Positions 49,495 through 57,075 of a stretch of DNA of 64,000 nucleotides are shown piece by piece. The notes beneath the pieces were generated by a model that was not told the origin of the DNA, ran no database searches, and was given only the letters and a program-made list of their open reading frames with translations. The DNA lies in contig NZ_JABFUC010000003.1 of the NCBI RefSeq assembly GCF_022341425.1, positions 291,021-355,020 on the forward strand. The letters are read 5' to 3'. Position numbers and translations under genes: made by a program. Each line of letters begins with the position of its first letter. Position 1 is the first letter of the stretch. This DNA comes from Billgrantia campisalis (GTDB taxonomy: Bacteria; Pseudomonadota; Gammaproteobacteria; Pseudomonadales; Halomonadaceae).

Positions 49495-50886
49495 ATGGAT
49501 GCACTCTTGAAGGATATCGCCGACCGTGTCGGCCGCGCCGGCCTGCTCACCGGCGATGACGTCGCCGCCCGGCCCGTCGACTGGATGACCGGCGCCGGCT
49601 GTCGGGCCGGCGCCATCGTGCGCCCCGCCGACACCGACGAGCTGGCCGCGGTCATGCGCCTGTGCCATGACGCCGACCAGCCGGTGGTGACCCATGGCGG
49701 CCTGACGGGGCTGGTGCACGGTGGCGAGGCGGCCCCCGACGAAGTCGTCATTTCCCTGGAGCGAATGACCGCCATCGAGGCCATCGATCCGGTGGGCGGC
49801 ACCATGACCGTCCAGGCCGGGGTGGCGCTGCAGCGGGTCCAGGAGGCTGCCGCGGGCCACGACCTGCAGTTCCCGCTGGACCTGGGCGCCCGCGGCTCCT
49901 GTACGATCGGCGGCAATATCGCCACCAACGCCGGCGGCGTGCGGGTGATCCGCTACGGCATGATGCGCCAGCAGGTGCTGGGGCTCGAGGCGGTGCTCGC
50001 CGACGGCAGCGTGGTCAGCTCGATGAACCGCATGCTCAAGAACAACGCCGGCTACGACCTCAAGCAGCTGTTCATCGGCAGCGAGGGTACCCTGGGGATC
50101 GTCACTCGCGCCGTCCTCAAGCTGCAGCCGATCCTGCCCAGCGAGCAGACGGCACTGGTGGCCTGCCCCTCCTTCGAGGCGCTGACCGGGCTCTTGCAGC
50201 AGATGGGGCACCAGCTGGGCGGCGCCTTGGGCGCTTTCGAGGTGATGTGGCAAAGCCACTATCGCCTGCTCACCGAAGAGAGCGGCCGGCATGCCCCGCC
50301 GCTGGCCACGACATCCCCCTACTATGCGCTGATCGAATCGCTCGGCGTGGAGGATGAAAGCAACGCGGCACGCTTCAATCAGGCGCTGGCGTCGGCCTTC
50401 GACGCCGGCCTGATCCACGACGCCGTGGTGGCCCACTCCAACGCCCAGCGTCAGGGCCTGTGGGCCATCCGCGAGGATATCGAGGGACTGCTGGAGGCGC
50501 TGGCCCCCATGTTCACCTTCGACATCAGCCTGCCGATTCCTGCCATGCAAGCCTATGTGGACGCCCTTGAAACCGCCCTCATCCAGCAATGGCCCCAGGC
50601 CCGGATGGTGGTCTTCGGCCACCTGGGCGACGGCAACCTGCACGTCTCGATCAGCGTGGGCAGCAGTGACCCCGAGACGCGCCGAGCCGTCGAGCGGCGG
50701 GTCTACGCCCCCCTGGCCGAGCTCGGCGGCTCGATTTCCGCCGAACACGGCATCGGCCTGGAAAAGCGCGACTACCTGGCGGTGTCGCGAAGCCCCGAAG
50801 AGATCGCCCTGATGCGCACCCTCAAGCGGGCATTGGACCCCCAGGGACTGCTCAACCGCCACAAGGTCCTGGCGCCGGACGCCTGA
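49495..50886 (+). CDS. FAD-linked 2-hydroxyacid dehydrogenase/oxidase (GlcD/D-lactate type)
   Basis: 463 residues. The FAD-binding domain (PCMH/VAO type) shows QPVVTHGGLTGLVHGGEA and ARGSCTIGGNIATNAGGVRV (about 130-150). YDLKQLFIGSEGTLGIV and the C-terminal AEHGIGLEKRDYL support a D-2-hydroxyacid dehydrogenase of the glycolate oxidase/D-lactate/D-2-hydroxyglutarate family. The ATG at 49495 follows AGGAC; a GTG at 49474 that overlaps the previous stop is an alternative. It may oxidise a hydroxyacid formed from the imported substrate. Confidence 0.87.
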   Translation: MDALLKDIADRVGRAGLLTGDDVAARPVDWMTGAGCRAGAIVRPADTDELAAVMRLCHDADQPVVTHGGLTGLVHGGEAAPDEVVISLERMTAIEAIDPVGGTMTVQAGVALQRVQEAAAGHDLQFPLDLGARGSCTIGGNIATNAGGVRVIRYGMMRQQVLGLEAVLADGSVVSSMNRMLKNNAGYDLKQLFIGSEGTLGIVTRAVLKLQPILPSEQTALVACPSFEALTGLLQQMGHQLGGALGAFEVMWQSHYRLLTEESGRHAPPLATTSPYYALIESLGVEDESNAARFNQALASAFDAGLIHDAVVAHSNAQRQGLWAIREDIEGLLEALAPMFTFDISLPIPAMQAYVDALETALIQQWPQARMVVFGHLGDGNLHVSISVGSSDPETRRAVERRVYAPLAELGGSISAEHGIGLEKRDYLAVSRSPEEIALMRTLKRALDPQGLLNRHKVLAPDA

Positions 50887-50893
50887 GACGCCC

Positions 50894-51820
50894 ATGTCGA
50901 TGTCTCCCTCCTTGGCCACCAGGCTACTGGCTCGCCCCGGCGTCTCGGCAACCCTGCTGATCGCCGCCATCGGTCTGTTCTGGGGCGGCAACTGGCCGGC
51001 GGTGCGCTTCGCCCTGATGGACCTGCCGCCCTTCAGCCTACGCGCCATCGGTTTCACCAGCGGCGCCCTGGTGCTGCTGGGCTGGGCCTGGGTCCGCCGG
51101 CTGCCGCTGCGCGTCAGCCGCCAGGAGTGGCCCTGGCTGGCGGTGGCCGGCGTCTTCACCATTCTCGGTTTCAACATCGGCACCGCCTTCGCCCAGCTCA
51201 ACATGCCCACCTCCCAGGCGGCCATCATCGCCTTCACCATGCCCTGCTGGGCCCTGCTAATGGCCATCGGCCTGCTCGGCGAGCGGGTCACAGGGCGCCA
51301 GTGGCTGGGGCTCGGCCTGGGCCAGGCGGGCCTGCTGCTGCTGCTCGGCCCGGCCGCCATGGCCGCCGGTCTCGACGGGCTCGTCGGGCCGCTGTTCGTG
51401 CTGGGGGCCGCACTCTCCTGGGCCTTCGGCACCGTGCTGATCAAGCGGCGCGGCGCCTGGGAGAGCCATCCGGTGGTCATCACCGGCTGGCAGTTCGCGC
51501 TCTGCGCCATTCCCATGGTGCTGCTCGCCATCGGGCTCGAATCCCCCCCTGCGCCATCCCACTGGCAAGCCACTACCTGGCTGGGGCTCGGCTACCATCT
51601 GATCTTCGCCATCTGCCTCGCCCAGATGCTGTGGTTTCGCAACGTCAATCGCCTGACCATCGGCCAGTCGACAATCAGCACCCTGATCATTCCGGTGGTC
51701 GGCGTGATCAGCGCCGCCCTGCTGCTCGGCGAGCCGCTCAGCTTAAGAGTGCTGGTAGCCCTTGCCTTTACCCTGTCGGCTGTGGGTATCGTCATGACTC
51801 AGAGGAGACCGTCAGCATGA
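50894..51820 (+). CDS. EamA/DMT-family transporter, ten TM segments
   Basis: 308 residues with two EamA-like halves and about ten hydrophobic segments. The first half starts LLIAAIGLFWGGNWPAVRFA; the second has LVGPLFVLGAALSWAFGTVL. Drug/metabolite exporters of this type move amino acids or small metabolites across the inner membrane. It begins seven bases after the oxidase stop and overlaps the GNAT gene by four bases, so it belongs to the same operon. Export of a catabolic by-product is an inference. Confidence 0.85.
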   Translation: MSMSPSLATRLLARPGVSATLLIAAIGLFWGGNWPAVRFALMDLPPFSLRAIGFTSGALVLLGWAWVRRLPLRVSRQEWPWLAVAGVFTILGFNIGTAFAQLNMPTSQAAIIAFTMPCWALLMAIGLLGERVTGRQWLGLGLGQAGLLLLLGPAAMAAGLDGLVGPLFVLGAALSWAFGTVLIKRRGAWESHPVVITGWQFALCAIPMVLLAIGLESPPAPSHWQATTWLGLGYHLIFAICLAQMLWFRNVNRLTIGQSTISTLIIPVVGVISAALLLGEPLSLRVLVALAFTLSAVGIVMTQRRPSA

Positions 51821-52275
51821 CCACATCGCTTTATTCCCCCACCGAGCAGGATCGCGCCGACTGGCAGCGCCTCTACCGAGGCTACGCCGACTACTATGGC
51901 AAGCCCATGAGCGAGGAGATCCTCGACACCGTATGGGGCTGGATTCACGCACCGGACGAGCCCTTCTACTGCCGCCTGGCCCGCAGCAGCGCGGGCGAGG
52001 CCATCGGCCTGATGCACTACCGGGCCATGCCCTCGCCGCTGCGCGGCACCCGTATCGGTTTTCTCGACGACCTCTTCGTCGACCCTGCCCATCGCGGCAG
52101 CGGCACCGTCGATACCATGCTGGAAGCGCTGGGCGAAGAGGCGCGCCGTCAGGGCTGGCCGCTGGTACGCTGGATCACCCGCGAGCACAACTACCGGGCC
52201 CGCGCCGTCTACGACCGCTGCGCGCGTCATACCGATTGGCAGACCTATGAACTGACCGTAACGGCGGCCGACTGA
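51817..52275 (+). CDS. GNAT-family N-acetyltransferase
   Basis: 152 residues. The acetyl-CoA-binding signature is visible as LFVDPAHRGSGTVDTMLEAL (about 87-106), a variant of RxxGxG/A, with WITREHNYRARAVYDR in the usual final strand-helix region. The substrate is unknown. The ATG overlaps the transporter stop (ATGA). A role in acetylating the product or substrate of the island's pathway is an inference from coupling only. Confidence 0.82.
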   Translation: MTTSLYSPTEQDRADWQRLYRGYADYYGKPMSEEILDTVWGWIHAPDEPFYCRLARSSAGEAIGLMHYRAMPSPLRGTRIGFLDDLFVDPAHRGSGTVDTMLEALGEEARRQGWPLVRWITREHNYRARAVYDRCARHTDWQTYELTVTAAD

Positions 52276-52329
52276 GCCGCGCCTGCTCGCCTCCCTTCCC
52301 TTCACCCTGGATGATTCGATAGGCTCCCT

Positions 52330-53436
52330 ATGCCCCGCTTTCCCGACCACCTCACCGGCCAAGGCCCCGACAACCCCTTCCCCGGCATCAAGGTGCTGGA
52401 GCGCCGCATCGGCCGCGAAATTCCCCATCGCCTGGGCTCCAACGAGGGCCTGGACATGCCGCACCGGGCCCTGCGCGAGCGCTTCGGCGACGCATTGGCC
52501 GAGCATGTCTACTGCTACGGGGACTCCGAAGCCCTGGGGGTCCGCCAGCGGCTGCAGACCCTGCACGGCCTGGCACTGGAACACACCCTGGTGGACGCCG
52601 GTGCCGACAGCCTGATGGCGCTGGCGCTGCGCGCGCTGACCGTCGCCGGCGACCGCGTGATCAGCGCCGGCGGCACCTACCCAACCTTCGGCTACTTTGC
52701 CCAGGGACACGGCTGCCAACTGGTGGAGCCCCCCTACCATGAAGCGCCGGGGGTGCTCGCCCCCGACCTGGAACGCCTGCTCAGCGCGGCCATCAAGGAA
52801 GACGCGCGGCTGGTCTATCTGGCCAACCCCGACAACCCCAGCGGCCATCTTCACGACGACGACGCCATCCGCCGCCTGCGCGAGGCGCTGCCCGATGACT
52901 GCTGGCTGCTGCTCGACGAGGCCTACCACGACTTTCGCGACGATGCCGATTCCCCCTTCAGCCGGGAAGTACTGCCCGGCGTAGTGCGCCTGCGCACCCT
53001 CTCCAAGGCCCACGGCCTGGCCGGCCTGCGCATCGGCTACGCTATCGCCGAGCCGGAGACTCTGGCGGTGATGATGAAGGTGCGGATTCACTACGCCGTC
53101 TCGACTCTAACCCAGGCCGCCGCCGAGACGGTGCTCGACCACAACGACGAAGTGGTTCGGCATATCGGCGACGTCAAGGCACGTCGCGATCGGCTCGCCG
53201 ACTACTTCCGCGGGCTCGGCACCGAGGTGCTGCCCAGCGCCACCAATTTCATCGCCCTGCGCCTCGCCGATGCCGACCTGGCGGGTCGCCTCAACCGTGA
53301 GCTGCTCGAGGCCGGCCGGCTGATCGCCCGCCCCGCCCATCCGGACCTGGGGCATATCCTGCGCATCACCGCGGTGGAGGATGCCCTGCAGCCGGGGCGC
53401 TTCGAGATCCTTGAGCGAGCCCTGGGCCAGGGTTGA
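52330..53436 (+). CDS. PLP-dependent class I/II aminotransferase, HisC-like
   Basis: 368 residues. The PLP-binding Lys is in TLSKAHGLAGLRIGYAIA (about 222-239), and the conserved Asp-x-x-Tyr segment appears as LLLDEAYHDF (about 196-205). Conserved early markers such as VDAGADSLMALALRALTV fit the histidinol-phosphate aminotransferase subgroup, but the gene is not in a his operon, so it is more likely specific to the catabolic island. It ends the operon 54 bases after the GNAT gene. Confidence 0.87.
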   Translation: MPRFPDHLTGQGPDNPFPGIKVLERRIGREIPHRLGSNEGLDMPHRALRERFGDALAEHVYCYGDSEALGVRQRLQTLHGLALEHTLVDAGADSLMALALRALTVAGDRVISAGGTYPTFGYFAQGHGCQLVEPPYHEAPGVLAPDLERLLSAAIKEDARLVYLANPDNPSGHLHDDDAIRRLREALPDDCWLLLDEAYHDFRDDADSPFSREVLPGVVRLRTLSKAHGLAGLRIGYAIAEPETLAVMMKVRIHYAVSTLTQAAAETVLDHNDEVVRHIGDVKARRDRLADYFRGLGTEVLPSATNFIALRLADADLAGRLNRELLEAGRLIARPAHPDLGHILRITAVEDALQPGRFEILERALGQG

Positions 53437-53479
53437 GGCGGCCGGACAATCGCCCGAGTGGCGCCGGGAGAAACGCGGC

Positions 53480-53816
53480 TCACCCGGCAGGCCGACCTAT
53501 CGTCAACCCATGGCGCCTGAGCTTGCGCACCACGCTGGGCTGACTGATTCCCAGCTGCTCGGCGAGGGCATAGGTGCTGGGCTGCGTCTTGCACAGCGCG
53601 GCCAGCACGTCCCGCTCGGCTCGGGCGAGGTAAGCCTTGAGGGTCTCACCGGCTTGCATGGGCGCCAGCCCCACACCTTCGGCAGGCCGAGTTGACGACG
53701 CCTCGGCTCCAGCGTGGGGCTCCCCCAGAGTCGGGGCCAGTATCTGATCAGAATGCGCGTCAAACCTCGTACTTTTAGTGCGAGGAAGGGTAGCGCGAGG
53801 CGCGGCAGCGCCTCTG
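53480..53816 (-). pseudogene. C-terminal remnant of a sigma-54-dependent regulator (TyrR/Fis-type HTH)
   Basis: On the minus strand the frame ends in a helix-turn-helix tail: TLKAYLARAERDVLAALC followed by YALAEQLGISQPSVVRKLRR, a pattern seen in the C-terminus of TyrR-like sigma-54 regulators. Upstream the frame runs through a low-complexity linker to near the tnpB left end and then hits a stop (53825-53827). The matching AAA+ fragment lies on the far side of the mobile element, so the gene is broken. An intact GTG at 53674 could give a 64-residue HTH peptide, but there is no reason to think it is functional. Confidence 0.6.
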
Positions 53817-53851
53817 TTGATAGGCTAAACATAGCACGCTAGATTGACTCC

Positions 53852-55009
53852 ATGGCTACCGTGCTTCGCGCTTATCGCTATCGTTTCTACCCAACGCCCG
53901 AGCAGGCCGAACAGCTTGCCCGGACGTTTGGCTGCGTGCGGTACGTCTACAACCACTTCCTTCGCGAGCGCACGGATGCCTGGTACGAGCGCCAGGAGCG
54001 GATGGGCTACAATGCCACCGCCAAGGCGCTCACCACCCTCAAGAAGCAGCCGGAGACGGCGTTCCTGGCCGAAGTCTCCAACGTCTGCCTCCAGCAGTCG
54101 TTGCGCCACTTGGATCGGGCCTTTGCCAACTTCTTCAAAGGGCAGGCCCGCTACCCCACCTTCAAGAAGAAGCACCGCAAGCAGTCAGCCACCTACATGG
54201 CCAACGGCTTCCGCTGGCGCGACGGTCAGCTGTGGCTGGCCAAGCAGAAAGACCCGCTGGACATCCGCTGGAGCCGGCGTTTCAGCGGCGAGCCGAGCAG
54301 CATCACCGTCAGCCTCGATACCGCCGGCCGCTATCATGTCAGCTTCCTGGTGGAAGAGGAGCAGGCCGCGCTGCCGGTGACGCCGATGATGGTCGGCATC
54401 GACCTGGGGCTGACGCATCGCGTCATTACCAGCGACGGTGCCAAGATCCCCAACCCACGCTTCCTGCGCCGCACCGAGCGCAAGCTGGCCTGCGCCCAGC
54501 GGGCGCTGTCACGCAAGCAGCGTGGCTCCAGTAACCGGGCCAAGGCCCGGCATCGGGTGGCACGACTGCACGCCAAGCTGGCTGACCAGCGTCTCGACGC
54601 CATCCATAAGCTCACCACGCAACTCATTCACGAAAACCAAGTCGTTGCGGCGGAGAGCTTGCAGGTCAAGAACCTACTCCAGAACCATTCACTGGCCAAG
54701 GCGATCAGCGATGTGGGCTGGCATCAGCTCACACTTCAGCTTGCCTACAAGGCCGAGTGGTACGGTCGCGATTTCGTTCAGATCGACAAGTGGTATCCCA
54801 GCTCGAAGCGCTGTTTTCACTGCGGCCATATCGCCGACAAGTTGCCGCTAAGCGTCCGCACCTGGGACTGCGCGGCCTGTGGCGCCGAAGGCATCGACCG
54901 CGACATCAATGCCGCCCGCAACATCTTGCAGGCGGGTAAGGCGATCCTGGCGGGGGCCGACAAACTCCGCCATCACGAGCAAACTACCGTGGGGCACACG
55001 GGAGGTTAA
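53852..55009 (+). CDS. tnpB: TnpB, RNA-guided endonuclease of IS200/IS605 elements
   Basis: 385 residues. In characterised TnpBs the RuvC domain and a right-end RNA guide cutting of DNA, which helps keep the element. RuvC residues are visible: D184 (GIDLGL), E268 (VAAESLQ) and D351 (DRDINAARN). The zinc ribbon has C321/C324 (CFHCG) and C340/C343 (CAACG). All expected residues are present, so activity is plausible. There is no tnpA nearby, so movement would need one elsewhere. Alternative: a decayed relic, but no stop or frameshift is seen. Confidence 0.9.
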   Translation: MATVLRAYRYRFYPTPEQAEQLARTFGCVRYVYNHFLRERTDAWYERQERMGYNATAKALTTLKKQPETAFLAEVSNVCLQQSLRHLDRAFANFFKGQARYPTFKKKHRKQSATYMANGFRWRDGQLWLAKQKDPLDIRWSRRFSGEPSSITVSLDTAGRYHVSFLVEEEQAALPVTPMMVGIDLGLTHRVITSDGAKIPNPRFLRRTERKLACAQRALSRKQRGSSNRAKARHRVARLHAKLADQRLDAIHKLTTQLIHENQVVAAESLQVKNLLQNHSLAKAISDVGWHQLTLQLAYKAEWYGRDFVQIDKWYPSSKRCFHCGHIADKLPLSVRTWDCAACGAEGIDRDINAARNILQAGKAILAGADKLRHHEQTTVGHTGG

Positions 55010-55094
55010 GCCTGTGGAGCCTGTGTAAGACCGGCGGTGTCATCACCAAGGGCAACGGGCGTTGAAGCAGGAACCGGGAAGGCGACAACCCGGG

Positions 55095-55128
55095 GATCCT
55101 CTTCCTTCAGGGAGAGGAGGATTGTCAA
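55095..55128 (+). other. Right end of the tnpB element / 3' end of its omega-RNA scaffold
   Basis: The hairpin CCTCTTCC-TTCA-GGGAGAGG (55098-55117; eight pairs, one being T-G) is followed by AGGATTGTCAA. In known systems the RNA scaffold ends here and the adjoining flank, starting CTCGGGACTGG at 55129, serves as guide. The RNA start and expression cannot be deduced; the scaffold probably overlaps the end of tnpB. Confidence 0.55.
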
Positions 55129-55216
55129 CCTCGGGACTGGAAAGCCAGGCACGCTCGAGCCAGTTCTCGAGTTCGTGCACGTTGCCCGGCCAGTCGCCGC
55201 TCATCAGCGTCGACCA
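55127..55216 (-). pseudogene. Fragment of a sigma-54 regulator AAA+ domain
   Basis: On the minus strand the peptide SGDWPGNVHELENWLERAWL is the arginine-finger region of sigma-54 activators (compare WPGNVRELEN). It stops at the right end of the tnpB element. Upstream of STLMSGD the protein resemblance ends, and an ALDH 3' fragment on the other strand begins about ten bases further, so both the N-terminal part and the rest of the AAA+ domain are lost. With the HTH remnant on the other side of tnpB, this is a decayed regulator gene. Confidence 0.6.
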
Positions 55217-55225
55217 GACGCTGCC

Positions 55226-55354
55226 GTGGAGCAGCTTCTGCCGCCCGAAACCGGCTGGGGCGGCTTCAAGCGCAGCGGCATCGGCCGCGAGCTCGGCCCG
55301 TGGGGGCTTGCCGCCTATCTGGAGGTCAAGCATCTGGTGGGACCGGCAAGCTGA
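55226..55354 (+). pseudogene. 3' fragment of an aldehyde dehydrogenase gene
   Basis: The frame reads VEQLLPPETGWGGFKRSGIG and continues RELGPWGLAAYLEVKHL up to a stop at 55352-55354. GGFKRSGIGRELG with a following YLEVKH is the C-terminus of NAD-dependent aldehyde dehydrogenases, including betaine-aldehyde types. Only about 42 residues remain and the N-terminal ~450 are missing. It abuts the antisense regulator fragment, indicating a deletion junction near 55220. Confidence 0.65.
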
Positions 55355-55402
55355 GGGCAGTCGTGGCACCGGCACTCGCCGTTCAGGCAGGGTGCAGGCA
55401 TG

Positions 55403-55449
55403 CCCCACGCAAAACGGCGGCCCTTAATGGGCCGCCGTTTTGCGTGGGG
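55403..55449. terminator. Bidirectional terminator, 21-base perfect inverted repeat
   Basis: Arms 55403-55423 and 55429-55449 pair perfectly over 21 bases around TTAAT. The stem contains GGCGGCCC followed by GTTTTGCG on each strand, so it can stop transcription from either side. It would terminate the Spy-like gene on the minus strand and any readthrough from the decayed region. A second hairpin (GCGGTGAC-N7-GTCACCGC, 55450-55472) lies next to it. Confidence 0.75.
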
Positions 55450-55485
55450 GCGGTGACTTGACGGGTCACCGCCCAGGCGCCGCGC

Positions 55486-55965
55486 TTACTGCGGTGCCTG
55501 TTGTTGTTGCTGTTGCTGCTGCATCTGCTCCCGCATCTGGCGCATCTGCTGCTCGCGCTGCTGGGCCTGACGCTCCAGCTCGGCGCGCTGTTCCTCGGTG
55601 AAGACCGACTCCATCCGCGCCTGGAACAGCACGTTGTTGGCCGCCATTTCACCGGTTAGCTCACCGAGGCGCGCGGCATCCTGACGAATCGCCTGCTCGT
55701 CGAAGTCGGGGCCGATATGCGCATGCAGCTGCTGCTGCAGCGCCTGGGCCTCCTGCTGCTGTTGCTGCATGCCGTTCTGCATCTCGGTCAACAGCGAGAC
55801 CAGCTCCTGGCGCTGTCCAGCCTCGAGGTTGAGCAGCTCATCGAGCTGGTCCACCTGCTGCTCCGGGGTCGGGGGAGCACCCTGCGGGGCCATCTGTTGA
55901 GCCGCCGCCGGGGCCGCCATGGCCAGCGCCAGTAGCGCCGCTGCGAAATACTTGGCTGAGGTCAT
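55486..55965 (-). CDS. Spy/CpxP-like periplasmic protein with Gln-rich tail
   Basis: 159 residues. A signal peptide (MTSAKYFAAALLALAMAAPA, cleaved near AAAQQ) is followed by a helical, Gln/Glu/Met-rich body resembling Spy/CpxP chaperones. The tail has a run of nine or more Gln with repeated CAG/CAA codons, a likely unstable tract. The exact LTxxQ signature of CpxP is not clear; FTEEQRAELERQAQQREQQM is the nearest match. The ATG at 55965 with GGAG ahead is chosen over an upstream start. It stands alone between two terminators and a lipoprotein gene. Confidence 0.7.
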   Translation of the reverse strand: MTSAKYFAAALLALAMAAPAAAQQMAPQGAPPTPEQQVDQLDELLNLEAGQRQELVSLLTEMQNGMQQQQQEAQALQQQLHAHIGPDFDEQAIRQDAARLGELTGEMAANNVLFQARMESVFTEEQRAELERQAQQREQQMRQMREQMQQQQQQQQAPQ

Positions 55966-56239
55966 GAAATCTCCGTTGCCATACATGGATACGCTTACCC
56001 TAACGCGTTTGCCCCCGCCGACGACACCCCCCGGGGTAACGGTTTGTAGTGGCTGGGGCATTGCTTCGACGACGTGATGACGTAGCATCGCCCTTGCCGC
56101 TCGGCCTCCTACCTTTCCTCGCGGGCTGGTCGGGCTGAAGGCGACATGGCCACTTGTGATCGGCGGCCCGAGCAGGCGATGATGAGGCCGTGACGACGCC
56201 TCGTCCGAGACCACCCCACTCCACCACCAAGGACGCCGC

Positions 56240-56434
56240 ATGAATCGCTCGATTGCGCTGGCCGTCGCCGGCCTGGCCCTCGCCCTGCTGGCCGGCTGCA
56301 CCACCTACACCTTCCAAGACGGCAGCCGTGAAACACTCTGGGGCGTCCCCGCCGAGCCGGAGACCCACCGCTACGAGGACGACCGCCAGGCCGAGGGGGT
56401 ACGCTACCGCGTACCCGGTGAGATCGAGGAGTAG
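56240..56434 (+). CDS. Small predicted lipoprotein
   Basis: 64 residues. The signal peptide MNRSIALAVAGLALALLAGC contains a lipobox LAGC with Cys20 as the expected lipidated residue, followed by a short polar peptide rich in Tyr, Glu and Arg. I do not recognise the family and see no domain. AGGACGCCGC precedes the ATG. It is convergent with the DUF938 gene, 15 bases away. Confidence 0.75.
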   Translation: MNRSIALAVAGLALALLAGCTTYTFQDGSRETLWGVPAEPETHRYEDDRQAEGVRYRVPGEIEE

Positions 56435-56449
56435 GCTCAACGAGTTGGA

Positions 56450-57052
56450 TCAACCGCCGCGGCGCAGCACCACGCTCAGGTTATTGGCGGGCATCGCCAC
56501 CACCCGCGAGAGCCGCAGCCCGTGACGCTCGGCCTCGGCCACCACCGTCTCGAGGTCGCGGACGCCCCAGCGGGGATCCCGCGCCTTGAGGTCGGCATCG
56601 AAGGCCGCATTGCTGGGCGAGGTATGGCGCCCGTCGCGCCGATAGGGGCCGTAGAGATACAGCACGCCGCCCGGGGTGAGTCGCTGCCCGGCGCAGGCCA
56701 TCAGCGCCTCGGTCACCTCCCAGGGCGAGATATGAATCAGATTGATCGCCACCACGGCGTCGAAAGGCCCCGGCGGGCAGCTCAGCGTCACGTCCAGCGC
56801 CAGAGGCGCCTGCAGGTTGCACAGCCCGCTATGCTCACGCCAGGCGTCGATCGAGGCGCGCGCATGGGGATTGGGGTCGCTGGGCTGCCATCTCCACCCG
56901 GGCATGGCGGCGGCGCAGTGAACCCCGTGCTCGCCGCTGCCGCTGGCCACCTCCAGCACCCGGGCCTCGGTCGGCAGCACCTGCTGCAGCACCTCGAGGA
57001 TCGGCTGACGATTGCGCCCGGCAGCGGGACTTTTCAGGCGAGCAGCGGACAT
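56450..57052 (-). CDS. DUF938 family SAM-dependent methyltransferase
   Basis: 200 residues. A SAM-binding motif VLEVASGSGEHGVH (about 32-45) and PSDPNPHARASIDAWREHSG are visible, together with HISPWEVTEALMACAGQRLT and LYLYGPYRRDGRHTSPSNAA. The substrate is unknown. It lies 23 bases after the rluF stop on the same strand, so the two may be co-transcribed. Confidence 0.82.
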   Translation of the reverse strand: MSAARLKSPAAGRNRQPILEVLQQVLPTEARVLEVASGSGEHGVHCAAAMPGWRWQPSDPNPHARASIDAWREHSGLCNLQAPLALDVTLSCPPGPFDAVVAINLIHISPWEVTEALMACAGQRLTPGGVLYLYGPYRRDGRHTSPSNAAFDADLKARDPRWGVRDLETVVAEAERHGLRLSRVVAMPANNLSVVLRRGG

Positions 57053-57075
57053 GGCATTTTCCCCCTAGTGAACGG

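Larger units (their letters stand above)
53822..55128 (+). mobile_element. IS200/IS605-type element with tnpB only (IS1341-like)
   Basis: The element contains tnpB and a right-end hairpin but no tnpA. The right end is recognised by the eight-base stem around TTCA and the final GGATTGTCAA, typical of the family, whose right cleavage site in characterised members is TCAA. The left boundary is placed after TTGAT (53817-53821), a target/TAM motif known for ISDra2-like TnpB, but no left hairpin is obvious, so it is tentative. It separates two fragments of a sigma-54 regulator gene. Confidence 0.6.

Noticed and set aside
46976..49504. An 842-residue minus-strand frame antisense to the ABC permease and ATPase genes.
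   Set aside because: The plus strand has four clear Walker motifs and coupled junctions; the minus frame is His/Gln/Gly-rich noise.
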